Assembly (NCBI RefSeq): GCF_001665785.1
Contig: NZ_LZSO01000017.1
Span: 62,001 to 126,000, forward strand
DNA length: 64,000 nt
Source: Mycolicibacterium peregrinum
GTDB taxonomy: Bacteria; Actinomycetota; Actinomycetes; Mycobacteriales; Mycobacteriaceae
Direction of reading: 5' to 3'
This document shows, one piece after another, positions 1 through 6,732 of this stretch. Every line of letters begins with the position of its first letter. Positions within the stretch are counted from its first letter, which is position 1. The notes under the pieces were generated by a model, which saw only the letters and a program-made list of their open reading frames with translations, ran no database searches and had not been told where the DNA came from. Position numbers and translations under genes: made by a program.

Positions 1-10
1 GACAACCGCG

Positions 11-42
11 AAACCAGGCGAACCGATCGGTCCGCCTGGTTT
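11..42. terminator. Stem-loop terminator of a gene to the left
   Basis: Ten-base arms AAACCAGGCG (11-20) and CGCCTGGTTT (33-42) are perfectly complementary. The loop itself contains the palindrome ACCGATCGGT (22-31), so the structure can fold as one long hairpin with a single mismatch. It is followed by TTC. It most likely ends transcription of a gene outside the window. Confidence 0.5.
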
Positions 43-307
43 TCGGCGTGCTGCCAGTCGTCCTCGTAGTTTCGGAATTTGCTGATGAGTCCTCTGGGGT
101 TCAGGCCCCGCGCCCGCTGCCTTGTTGCGCCTGCGGTGGGCGCATTTTCTGAAAAATGCAGTTGAATAGACAAATATTGACCTTGATTCGCTGATCGGCA
201 ACCCCTGGGTTCCTGGCATCTCGATACCTTGATCGGGCTCGCCGGTCGAGCGTAAAGTATTTGCTGAGCATCGCGCGACGTACCGGGCAGTGGCAAGGGG
301 TGTCGAG
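43..307. other. Non-coding leader region
   Basis: No convincing gene is seen. ORFs on the minus strand here are GC-rich shadows that run through the repeats of the next gene. The right half, from about position 219, carries the promoter and 5' leader of the first secreted repeat protein and is duplicated upstream of its paralogue (about 800-893). Confidence 0.5.
229..258 (+). promoter_or_regulatory. Promoter of first secreted repeat protein
   Basis: TTGATC (229-234), an 18-base spacer and TAAAGT (253-258). The same layout, TTGATC-18-TAAGGT, occurs upstream of the paralogue. Downstream the two leaders share TTTGCTGA-CATCGCG and a CGACGTA block, so promoter and untranslated leader were duplicated together with the gene. 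The predicted transcript has a leader of about 40 nt with an AAGGGG ribosome-binding site at 295-300. Confidence 0.6.
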
Positions 308-634
308 ATGACTACAACGAGCACGAAATCGAACCGGGCCAAGCGCATGGCCGGTGTGGTCATGGCGGCGGGCTCGGTGAGCCTGGCCGCGATGCTGGCC
401 GGACCTGCGGTGGTTGCCACTGCCGATCCCGTCGTGGTCTTGAACGGCGAGACGGTGGCCCCGCCGAAGCCGCCTCCCCTCGTGAGCCCGTGGCCCGGCG
501 GCGCATGGGCCGGCTGGGACTGGAGCAAGGGGTGGCCCGGCGGTGCCTGGGCCGGTCACGACTGGAGCAAGGGCTGGCCGGGCGGCGGTTTCGCCAACGG
601 CAAGGCCGGCGGCGCGTGGAACCACAAAAAGTGA
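308..634 (+). CDS. Secreted Trp/Gly-rich repeat mini-protein (copy 1)
   Basis: A 108-residue protein with a classic Sec signal peptide: basic N-terminus (KSNRAKR), an Ala/Val/Leu core, and probable cleavage after VVATA before DPVV. The mature part is about 65 residues. It contains a 14-residue unit WPGGAWAGxDWSKG twice, then a degenerate third unit (WPGGGFANGKAGGAW) and a basic end. The ATG at 308 is chosen over an upstream GTG in the same frame because AAGGGG lies 7 nt before it. The next gene is a clear paralogue. I do not recognise a named family. Aromatic/Gly repeats in a small exported protein suggest wall binding or self-association, but that is inference. Confidence 0.8.
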   Translation: MTTTSTKSNRAKRMAGVVMAAGSVSLAAMLAGPAVVATADPVVVLNGETVAPPKPPPLVSPWPGGAWAGWDWSKGWPGGAWAGHDWSKGWPGGGFANGKAGGAWNHKK

Positions 635-809
635 TCCGACCGCTGCTGGAGCTTCGCGGAAAATGTTTGCTGTCTGCTCCGGCATTCGGCGCTAGTACCA
701 GCTGATCGCTTGTCCTGGCCGTCAATTCCTTCGCGGGGATGGCATTGAAAGCGTAAGTAATGCTTCGAATTCGGCCGCCACGGGGCATGGCTGCGTGCGT
801 CTCGACCGG

Positions 810-839
810 TTGATCCGTCTCTCCGCCGACAGGTAAGGT
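810..839 (+). promoter_or_regulatory. Promoter of second secreted repeat protein
   Basis: TTGATC (810-815), an 18-base spacer and TAAGGT (834-839), matching the promoter of the first copy in sequence and spacing. A TCTCGA block just upstream is also shared. The conserved leader TTTGCTGACCATCGCG follows at 841-856, and a GAGGGG ribosome-binding site precedes the ATG at 896. Confidence 0.6.
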
Positions 840-895
840 GTTTGCTGACCATCGCGACGACGTAGCCGGGAGACAATAGGGCGAGGGGAGCCGAC

Positions 896-1213
896 ATGGC
901 TGCAGAAGGCACGAAACCGAAGTGGGTCAAGCTGATGGCCGGTATGGCCGTGGTGGCGGCCGCCTCGGCAGGACTCGTCGGAGCCGCGGGAGTGGCCACG
1001 GCCGATCCTGTCGTCAGTGTGAATGGCGAGCAGGTGGATACACCGACGCCCGTCACGATCCCGTGGCCGGGCGGTGCCTGGGCCGGCAAGGACTTGAGCG
1101 AAGGGTGGCCCGGAGGCGCCTGGGCTGGTCACGACTGGAGCAAGGGATATCCCGGCGGCGGTTATGCCAACGGCAAGGGCGGCGGCGCTTGGAGCCACAG
1201 CGACGACGAGTGA
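896..1213 (+). CDS. Secreted Trp/Gly-rich repeat mini-protein (copy 2)
   Basis: A 105-residue paralogue of the gene at 308. It has a signal peptide (KPKWVKLMAG core, cleavage probably after VATA before DPVV) and a mature chain built of WPGGAWAGKDLSEG, WPGGAWAGHDWSKG and a degenerate YPGGGYANGKGGGAW unit. It ends in an acidic SDDE, whereas copy 1 ends in KK, so the two products differ in terminal charge. Both mature proteins begin DPVVxxNGE. A tandem duplication that includes the promoter is the simplest origin. Function unknown. Confidence 0.8.
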   Translation: MAAEGTKPKWVKLMAGMAVVAAASAGLVGAAGVATADPVVSVNGEQVDTPTPVTIPWPGGAWAGKDLSEGWPGGAWAGHDWSKGYPGGGYANGKGGGAWSHSDDE

Positions 1214-1254
1214 TCTGAGATGATCTGCCGCTGATCCCGACGCCATCGCGGGCT

Positions 1255-1260
1255 TAGGCT
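1255..1260 (+). promoter_or_regulatory. -10 hexamer TAGGCT, leaderless start
   Basis: TAGGCT fits the mycobacterial TANNNT -10 and ends 6 nt before the GTG at 1267, so transcription would start at or next to the first codon. The same hexamer stands 6-7 nt before glyA and the deacetylase gene. Confidence 0.45.
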
Positions 1261-1266
1261 CGGAGA

Positions 1267-1800
1267 GTGTCTGAGGCTCGGCTCTACATCCCAGCGCTGG
1301 CGATGCCGCTCAACATGCTCTTGTTGGTGTGGATGGTGATCGGCCGGGGACTGTTCGTACAGCTCGGGTGGATGGTGGTGTTCGGCGTCCTCGCCGCACC
1401 ATGGCTGGCGCTTTGCCTGGTATTCACGAGCAGGTTGATGCGTAAGCAGCCGGGCGGGGAGCTCACCTCCGGGCAGGCCTGGGCCCAGGTAATCCTGTGG
1501 GCGTCGATGTTCGTGTTCGGGCTCGCCTGTGTCGACGGCGGCGACAGCCCCGGCGCATTCCCGTCGGTCCTGATGAAGGTGATCGGCGACGGACCGCGCA
1601 TGGAAACCGTCAGCAACCTGCTGTGGGCCGGATCGGTGATCGTCGGTGTCGCCGCCTGGTTCGTATTGCTCACCAAGCTCACCCGGGGCGCCGTTGTCCC
1701 GCCGCCGGCTCAACCGCCCTATCCCTACCCCGGATACCCGCCGGCCTATCCCTACCCCGGTTACCCGCCGGGCCAACCCGGCCCGGGACCGTCGAGCTGA
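1267..1800 (+). CDS. Small integral membrane protein with Pro/Tyr tail
   Basis: A 177-residue protein starting at GTG. Hydrophobic segments at about residues 9-27, 30-55, 75-95 and 115-140 suggest three or four membrane spans. The last 30 residues are a Pro/Tyr/Gly tail with repeated YPYPGYPP. Such tails are common on mycobacterial membrane proteins and are likely cytoplasmic or protein-binding. There is no ribosome-binding site, and the -10 directly before the GTG predicts a leaderless mRNA. It is followed by glyA, which has its own promoter. I do not recognise a functional family. Confidence 0.75.
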   Translation: MSEARLYIPALAMPLNMLLLVWMVIGRGLFVQLGWMVVFGVLAAPWLALCLVFTSRLMRKQPGGELTSGQAWAQVILWASMFVFGLACVDGGDSPGAFPSVLMKVIGDGPRMETVSNLLWAGSVIVGVAAWFVLLTKLTRGAVVPPPAQPPYPYPGYPPAYPYPGYPPGQPGPGPSS

Positions 1801-1811
1801 CCCGCTCCGAC

Positions 1812-1817
1812 TAGGCT
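1812..1817 (+). promoter_or_regulatory. -10 hexamer of glyA, leaderless start
   Basis: TAGGCT, 7 nt before the glyA ATG at 1825, with no Shine-Dalgarno between. This predicts a leaderless glyA message. Confidence 0.45.
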
Positions 1818-1824
1818 GAATGCC

Positions 1825-3288
1825 ATGGCAGCAGACCCGTCCTCCTCATTGCCCGCGGCTTCCGGCGCCGATTACGCCGACACTTCAAGCGCCGCGTACC
1901 AGGCCGCATTGCAGGTCATCGAGTCCGTCGAGCCCCGGGTTGCCGCAGCCACCCGCAAAGAGCTTGCCGATCAACGCGATTCGCTCAAGCTGATCGCCAG
2001 TGAGAACTACGCCTCACCGGCGGTGCTGCTCACCATGGGCACCTGGTTCTCCGACAAGTACGCCGAGGGCACCGTCGGGCACCGCTTCTACGCGGGCTGC
2101 CAGAACGTCGACACCGTCGAGGCCCTGGCCGCCGAGCATGCCCGTGAACTGTTCGGCGCCCCGTACGCCTATGTCCAGCCGCACTCGGGTATCGATGCCA
2201 ATCTGGTTGCCTACTGGGCCATCCTGGCCACCAAGGTGGAGGCTCCCGGCCTGGCCGAACTCGGCGCCAAGCACGTCAACGACCTGTCCGAGGCGGACTG
2301 GGAGACCCTGCGCAACAAGCTGGGTAACCAGCGTCTGCTCGGCATGTCCCTGGATGCCGGTGGGCACCTGACCCACGGCTTCCGGCCCAACATCTCGGGC
2401 AAGATGTTCCATCAGCACAGCTACGGGACCAACCCGGAGACGGGTTTCCTGGACTACGACGCCGTGGCCGCCGCGGCCCGCGAGTTCAAGCCGCTGGTGC
2501 TGGTCGCCGGCTACTCGGCCTACCCGCGTCGGGTGAACTTCGCCAAGATGCGCGAGATCGCCGACGAGGTCGGCGCCACCCTGATGGTCGACATGGCGCA
2601 CTTCGCCGGTCTGGTCGCAGGCAAGGTGTTCACCGGTGACGAGAACCCGGTGCCGCACGCCCACGTCACCACGACCACCACCCACAAGTCGCTGCGCGGT
2701 CCGCGCGGCGGCATGGTGCTGGCCACCGAGGAATTCGCCCCGGCCGTCGACAAGGGCTGCCCGATGGTGCTCGGCGGGCCGCTGAGCCACGTCATGGCGG
2801 CCAAGGCCGTCGCCCTGGCCGAGGCCCGTCAGCCCGCGTTCCAGACCTATGCCCAGCAGGTCGCCGACAATGCGCAGGCCCTGGCCGACGGCTTCGTGAA
2901 GCGTGACGCCGGCCTGGTCACCGGTGGCACCGACAACCACCTGGTGCTGCTCGACGTGCGTTCGTTCGGGCTGACCGGCCGTCAGGCCGAGTCCGCTCTG
3001 CTCGACGCCGGCGTCGTCACCAATCGCAACGCCATCCCGGCCGACCCGAACGGCGCTTGGTACACCAGCGGCATCCGGCTGGGCACCCCGGCGCTGACCA
3101 GCCGCGGATTCGGCGCCGACGACTTCGACCGGGTGGCCGAGCTGATCGTCGACGTGCTGTCCAACACGCAGGCGGAGGGGACGTCGAAAGCCAAGTACAA
3201 ACTGGCCGACGGCACCGCCGAGCGCGTGCACGCTGCCTCGGCCGAGTTGCTCGACGCCAACCCGCTGTACCCGGGCCTCACACTCTGA
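1825..3288 (+). CDS. glyA: Serine hydroxymethyltransferase (long form)
   Basis: PLP enzyme that interconverts serine and glycine while charging tetrahydrofolate with a one-carbon unit. Cytosolic. Landmarks are LIASENY (about 56-62), the PLP-lysine block [16 protein letters not shown] with K288, and DMAHFAGL. At 487 residues it is longer than the usual ~420. It has an extended N-terminus and an extra stretch at about residues 137-170, between the region ending WAILATK and [14 protein letters not shown]. This insert-bearing form is known from some actinobacteria and from chlamydiae. Its neighbours desA2 and phoH2 match the M. tuberculosis glyA1 locus. Confidence 0.95.
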   Translation: MAADPSSSLPAASGADYADTSSAAYQAALQVIESVEPRVAAATRKELADQRDSLKLIASENYASPAVLLTMGTWFSDKYAEGTVGHRFYAGCQNVDTVEALAAEHARELFGAPYAYVQPHSGIDANLVAYWAILATKVEAPGLAELGAKHVNDLSEADWETLRNKLGNQRLLGMSLDAGGHLTHGFRPNISGKMFHQHSYGTNPETGFLDYDAVAAAAREFKPLVLVAGYSAYPRRVNFAKMREIADEVGATLMVDMAHFAGLVAGKVFTGDENPVPHAHVTTTTTHKSLRGPRGGMVLATEEFAPAVDKGCPMVLGGPLSHVMAAKAVALAEARQPAFQTYAQQVADNAQALADGFVKRDAGLVTGGTDNHLVLLDVRSFGLTGRQAESALLDAGVVTNRNAIPADPNGAWYTSGIRLGTPALTSRGFGADDFDRVAELIVDVLSNTQAEGTSKAKYKLADGTAERVHAASAELLDANPLYPGLTL

Positions 3289-3331
3289 GGCAAGAGCGGG
3301 CTACATCACACGTGAGTTGAGTTTTAGGAAC

Positions 3332-3351
3332 CTGTAAACGTCGGTTACAGT
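3332..3351 (+). promoter_or_regulatory. desA2 promoter with overlapping palindromic operator
   Basis: CTGTAAACGTCGGTTACAG (3332-3350) is an imperfect palindrome with 16 of 19 positions self-matching. Its right half overlaps the -10 TACAGT (3346-3351), which lies 6 nt before the desA2 ATG, so the message should be leaderless and repression would work by covering the -10. In mycobacteria desA1 and desA2 are known to be controlled by the TetR-family, acyl-CoA-sensing MadR. That this is a MadR site is inference. Confidence 0.55.
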
Positions 3352-3357
3352 TACCTC

Positions 3358-4185
3358 ATGGCACAGAAACCTGTCGCTAATGCGCTGACCTTGGAGCTCG
3401 AGCCGGTTGTCGAGGCTGAGCTACGACGCCACCTTGACACCGAGGATCTCTGGTACGCACACGATTACGTGCCGTTCGACCAGGGTGAGAACTTCGCGTT
3501 CCTCGGTGGCAAGGACTGGGATCCCTCACAGGTGACGCTGCCCAAGAACGTCACCGACGCCTTGGAGATCCTGCTGATCACCAAGGACAACCTGTCGGGC
3601 TATCACCGGGAGCTCGTCGAGCACTTCATCCTCGAGGACAAGTGGGGCCGCTTCCTGGGTCGCTGGACCGCCGAGGAGCACCTGCACGCCGTCGCGCTGC
3701 GCAACTACCTTGTCGTCACCCGCGAGATCGACCCGACGGCCAATGAGGACGTCCGCGTCGAGCACGTGATGAAGGGCTACCGCGCCGACAGCTACAGCCA
3801 GTTCGAGACGCTGGTGTTCATGGCGTTCTTCGAGCGTGCCCACGCGGTGTTCACCCGCAACCTGCGGGCTCAGATCACCGAGCCGGTGCTGGGTTCGATG
3901 GTCGACCGCATCGTCCTCGACGAGGAGCGCCACGAGCTGTTCTTTGCCAACCTCGTGTCACACCTGCTGGGCACCCATCGCGACGAGACCGTGGCGGCCA
4001 TCGCCGCGCGCGCCCGTGAGCTCGACGTGATCGGCGCGGACATCGACGCCTACCAGGACAAGGTGGCGGTGGTGGCCGAGGCCGGCATCTTCGACAAGGC
4101 CGCGCTGGCCCAGGTCATCTCCGACCGGATCACCGCGTGGGGCCTGGCCGACGAGGCAACGCTCCAGGAGTTCATCAAGGCGTAA
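3358..4185 (+). CDS. desA2: Acyl-ACP desaturase DesA2
   Basis: A 275-residue member of the soluble di-iron acyl-ACP desaturase family, which places double bonds in acyl-ACP chains. In mycobacteria DesA1 and DesA2 act on meromycolate precursors. Iron-ligand motifs are present: EEHLH (about 106-110) in the first pair of helices and DEERHE (188-193) in the second. The ATG at 3358 has no ribosome-binding site and follows a -10 by 6 nt. The gene lies between glyA and phoH2 as in M. tuberculosis (Rv1094). A short hairpin (CGCGCCG/CGGCGCG, 4186-4212) follows the stop codon and may end the transcript. Confidence 0.93.
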   Translation: MAQKPVANALTLELEPVVEAELRRHLDTEDLWYAHDYVPFDQGENFAFLGGKDWDPSQVTLPKNVTDALEILLITKDNLSGYHRELVEHFILEDKWGRFLGRWTAEEHLHAVALRNYLVVTREIDPTANEDVRVEHVMKGYRADSYSQFETLVFMAFFERAHAVFTRNLRAQITEPVLGSMVDRIVLDEERHELFFANLVSHLLGTHRDETVAAIAARARELDVIGADIDAYQDKVAVVAEAGIFDKAALAQVISDRITAWGLADEATLQEFIKA

Positions 4186-4240
4186 CGCGCCGGGCGTTAT
4201 TCACGCGGCGCGCCAGCCAGCAACCCTGCCGAGGCGGGAG

Positions 4241-4246
4241 TAGCGT
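4241..4246 (+). promoter_or_regulatory. -10 hexamer before phoAT-phoH2
   Basis: TAGCGT fits TANNNT and ends 8 nt before the ATG at 4255. No Shine-Dalgarno precedes that ATG, so a leaderless phoAT-phoH2 message is plausible. Confidence 0.4.
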
Positions 4247-4254
4247 CAAATCCG

Positions 4255-4389
4255 ATGGCTAGCGACATGCTCTGCTGTCCGGACGGTACCGATCGGTTTG
4301 ATCACGAGAGGACCGGCTCCGGTCCTGGTGCCGCAGTGTCCACCGAGCAACTCGTGTGGGGCCGCGCGGGTTCTAGGAGCGCCACGTGA
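4255..4389 (+). CDS. phoAT: PhoAT-like small antitoxin ORF
   Basis: A 44-codon ORF ([11 protein letters not shown]... ending GSRSAT) whose TGA overlaps the GTG of phoH2 by 4 nt (GTGA), so the two are translationally coupled. Mycobacterial phoH2 genes are known to carry such a short overlapping upstream gene, phoAT, which dampens the toxicity of PhoH2. The peptide has two adjacent cysteines near its N-terminus and otherwise little recognisable structure. Identification rests on position, overlap and length rather than on sequence similarity. Confidence 0.7.
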   Translation: MASDMLCCPDGTDRFDHERTGSGPGAAVSTEQLVWGRAGSRSAT

Positions 4390-5699
4390 CTGATCTGCCT
4401 GTCCGTACCTATGTGCTCGACACATCCGTGTTGCTGTCCGATCCCTGGGCATGCACTCGGTTCGCCGAGCATGAAGTGGTGGTCCCGCTGGTCGTGATCA
4501 GCGAGCTGGAGGCCAAACGGCATCACCACGAGCTGGGCTGGTTCGCCCGGCAGGCGCTGCGGATGTTCGACGATCTGCGGCTTGAGCACGGGAGGCTGGA
4601 TCAGCCGATTCCCGTTGGGGCGCAAGGCGGCACGCTACAGGTCGAGTTGAATCACATCGACCAGTCCGTCTTGCCTTCGGGGTTCCGCACCGAAACCAAC
4701 GACACCCGGATCCTGGCCTGCGCTGCGAATCTCGCAGCCGAGGGCAAGCATGTCACGCTGGTGAGCAAGGACATCCCGCTGCGCGTCAAGGCCGGCGCGG
4801 TGGGCCTGGCCGCCGACGAGTACCACGCCCAGGATGTCGTGGTGTCCGGTTGGACGGGCATGACCGAATTCGACGTGGCGGCAGAAGATATCGACACGCT
4901 GTTCGCCGATGGTGAGATCGACCTGACCGATGCCCGGGATCTACCCTGCCACACCGGTATTCGGTTGCTGGGTGGTAGTTCGTCGGCGCTCGGGCGGGTC
5001 AACGCCGAAAAGCGCGTGCAGCTGGTGCGTGGTGATCGCGAAGTGTTCGGCCTCCGGGGAAGGTCAGCCGAACAGCGCGTCGCCCTCGATCTGCTGCTCG
5101 ACGAGTCCGTCGGCATCGTCTCGCTCGGTGGTAAGGCAGGCACCGGCAAATCCGCGCTCGCTCTGTGTGCGGGTCTCGAAGCGGTGCTGGAACGCCGAAC
5201 TCAGCGCAAGGTGGTGGTGTTCCGTCCGCTCTACGCCGTCGGCGGCCAGGATCTCGGCTACCTCCCGGGCAGCGAGAGCGAGAAGATGGGGCCATGGGCG
5301 CAAGCCGTCTTCGACACCCTCGAGGGGCTCGCCAGCCCGGCTGTGCTCGAAGAGGTCCTTTCCCGCGGCATGCTGGAAGTGCTTCCCCTGACCCATATTC
5401 GGGGCCGTTCGCTGCACGACTCGTTCGTGATCGTCGACGAGGCGCAATCGTTGGAGCGCAACGTGCTGTTGACCGTGTTGTCGCGGTTGGGTGCCGGCTC
5501 GCGGGTGGTGCTCACCCACGACGTGGCCCAGCGCGACAACCTGAGGGTGGGCCGCCATGACGGCGTCGCAGCCGTGATCGAGAAGCTCAAGGGGCACCCG
5601 CTGTTCGCCCACATCACTCTGCAGCGCAGCGAGCGGTCGCCGATCGCCGCGCTGGTGACCGAGATGCTGGAGGAGTTCAGCCCGGGCGCGCTGCCCTGA
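4386..5699 (+). CDS. phoH2: PIN-PhoH fusion RNase/helicase PhoH2
   Basis: A 437-residue, two-domain toxin-like enzyme reported in mycobacteria to unwind and cut RNA in an ATP-dependent way. The N-terminal PIN domain (about 7-150) shows the acidic residues D12, E40, D106 and D129. The C-terminal PhoH ATPase (about 225-437) has Walker A GKAGTGKS (249-256) and Walker B FVIVDEAQ. The GTG start overlaps the stop of phoAT. A long perfect hairpin lies 9 nt after the stop codon. Confidence 0.92.
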   Translation: MTDLPVRTYVLDTSVLLSDPWACTRFAEHEVVVPLVVISELEAKRHHHELGWFARQALRMFDDLRLEHGRLDQPIPVGAQGGTLQVELNHIDQSVLPSGFRTETNDTRILACAANLAAEGKHVTLVSKDIPLRVKAGAVGLAADEYHAQDVVVSGWTGMTEFDVAAEDIDTLFADGEIDLTDARDLPCHTGIRLLGGSSSALGRVNAEKRVQLVRGDREVFGLRGRSAEQRVALDLLLDESVGIVSLGGKAGTGKSALALCAGLEAVLERRTQRKVVVFRPLYAVGGQDLGYLPGSESEKMGPWAQAVFDTLEGLASPAVLEEVLSRGMLEVLPLTHIRGRSLHDSFVIVDEAQSLERNVLLTVLSRLGAGSRVVLTHDVAQRDNLRVGRHDGVAAVIEKLKGHPLFAHITLQRSERSPIAALVTEMLEEFSPGALP

Positions 5700-5707
5700 G
5701 TCGGAGT

Positions 5708-5756
5708 GATTTGGGTGCGTTCGGTAACGCCAGGCGTTACCGAACGCACCCAAATC
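5708..5756. terminator. Perfect 24-bp hairpin after phoH2
   Basis: Arms 5708-5731 and 5733-5756 are exactly complementary over 24 bases around a single A at 5732. They begin GATTTGGG on the left and end CCCAAATC on the right. There is no T-tract. The position between the phoH2 stop and the -10 of the next gene fits a mycobacterial-type terminator or mRNA end stabiliser. A perfect arm this long is unusual and could equally be a mobile palindrome. Confidence 0.6.
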
Positions 5757-5765
5757 GCCAGCCGG

Positions 5766-5771
5766 TAGGCT
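5766..5771 (+). promoter_or_regulatory. -10 hexamer of deacetylase gene, leaderless start
   Basis: TAGGCT stands 6 nt before the GTG at 5778, immediately downstream of the hairpin that follows phoH2. It is the same hexamer as at 1255 and 1812. Confidence 0.45.
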
Positions 5772-5777
5772 GCCGGG

Positions 5778-6662
5778 GTGGTGAGGCTTCCCAACAGTCA
5801 GGCATGGCGGTGGACCGTGGTCGGCGTGGTCGCCGCCGTCGTGGTGCTGGTGGTGGGGGTTCTCACCGGGCACATCCGCCGTGATGACCCCGACGACGTG
5901 GACTGCGCGACGGAGCGGTGCATTGCGCTGACCTTCGACGACGGGCCGAGCCCGTACACCGGCCGGCTGCTGCAGATCCTCAAGGACAACGACGCCAAGG
6001 CGACGTTCTTCGAGATCGGCAACAAGGTCGCCGCCAACCCCGAAGGTGCCAAGCAGGTGGTGGACGCCGGCATGGAGTTGGGCAGCCACACCTGGGAGCA
6101 CCCCAACATGACGACCATCCCGCCCGAAGAGATCCCGGCCCAGTTCAGCAAGGCCAGTGACGCCATCGAGGCCGCGACGGGCCAGCGGCCCAAGCTCGTG
6201 CGCACCGCCGGCGGGCTGGTCAACGACCAGGTGCTCGCCGAGGCAGGCAAGCAGGGGTTGGCTGACATCAACTGGGACGTCATCCCGTTCGACTGGGCCA
6301 ACGACGCCAACATCGCCGCGACCCGCTACATGCTGATGACGCAGATCAGGCCCAACAACGTGGTGTTGTTCCATGACACCTACTCGTCCACCGTGGACCT
6401 GGTTGAGCAGTTCATCCCGGTCCTCAAGGCCAACGGCTACCACCTGGTGACCGTGAGCCACATGCTCGGTGAACGCAAGCCGGGCACCAGTTACGGCAGC
6501 CGGGAGAACGGCCCGCCCGTCCCGCCGGCCGAGGCGCTCAAGGACATTCCTCCGGAGGAGATCCCGTCGCTGCCCGCGACGCCGTCGCCTCCACCGATGC
6601 CGAACTTCCCGATCACCGACATCCCCGGTGCGAATTCGGGGGGCCCCAACAACGGGGCGTGA
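5778..6662 (+). CDS. Membrane-anchored NodB-type polysaccharide deacetylase
   Basis: A 294-residue homologue of M. tuberculosis Rv1096. An N-terminal membrane anchor (about 12-30) is followed by a carbohydrate-esterase-4 (NodB) domain. The metal/catalytic motifs are TFDDGP (D54, D55) and SHTWEHP (H104, H108). Motif 3 reads RTAGG rather than the usual RxPYG/Y form, which may affect substrate choice. Late motifs are FDWANDA and LFHDTY. C43 and C48 could form a disulfide outside the membrane. The C-terminus is Pro-rich. It probably N-deacetylates peptidoglycan sugars at the cell surface. Confidence 0.85.
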   Translation: MVRLPNSQAWRWTVVGVVAAVVVLVVGVLTGHIRRDDPDDVDCATERCIALTFDDGPSPYTGRLLQILKDNDAKATFFEIGNKVAANPEGAKQVVDAGMELGSHTWEHPNMTTIPPEEIPAQFSKASDAIEAATGQRPKLVRTAGGLVNDQVLAEAGKQGLADINWDVIPFDWANDANIAATRYMLMTQIRPNNVVLFHDTYSSTVDLVEQFIPVLKANGYHLVTVSHMLGERKPGTSYGSRENGPPVPPAEALKDIPPEEIPSLPATPSPPPMPNFPITDIPGANSGGPNNGA

Positions 6663-6680
6663 GACGCACATCTCGTCGGT

Positions 6681-6700
6681 TTGAGGACCAAAGACCCTAA
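6681..6700. promoter_or_regulatory. DosR (DevR) box upstream of acg-usp-devR
   Basis: TTGAGGACCAAAGACCCTAA matches 16 of 20 positions of the DosR consensus TTSGGGACTWWAGTCCCSAA. An outer GGTT/AACC pair flanks it. It lies 33 nt before the nitroreductase start, the usual place for hypoxic activation. Because devR is the third gene of this unit, the box would also give autoregulation. Confidence 0.7.
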
Positions 6701-6732
6701 CCGACGGGCCCGGGCACGACGAGGCTTGAAGC

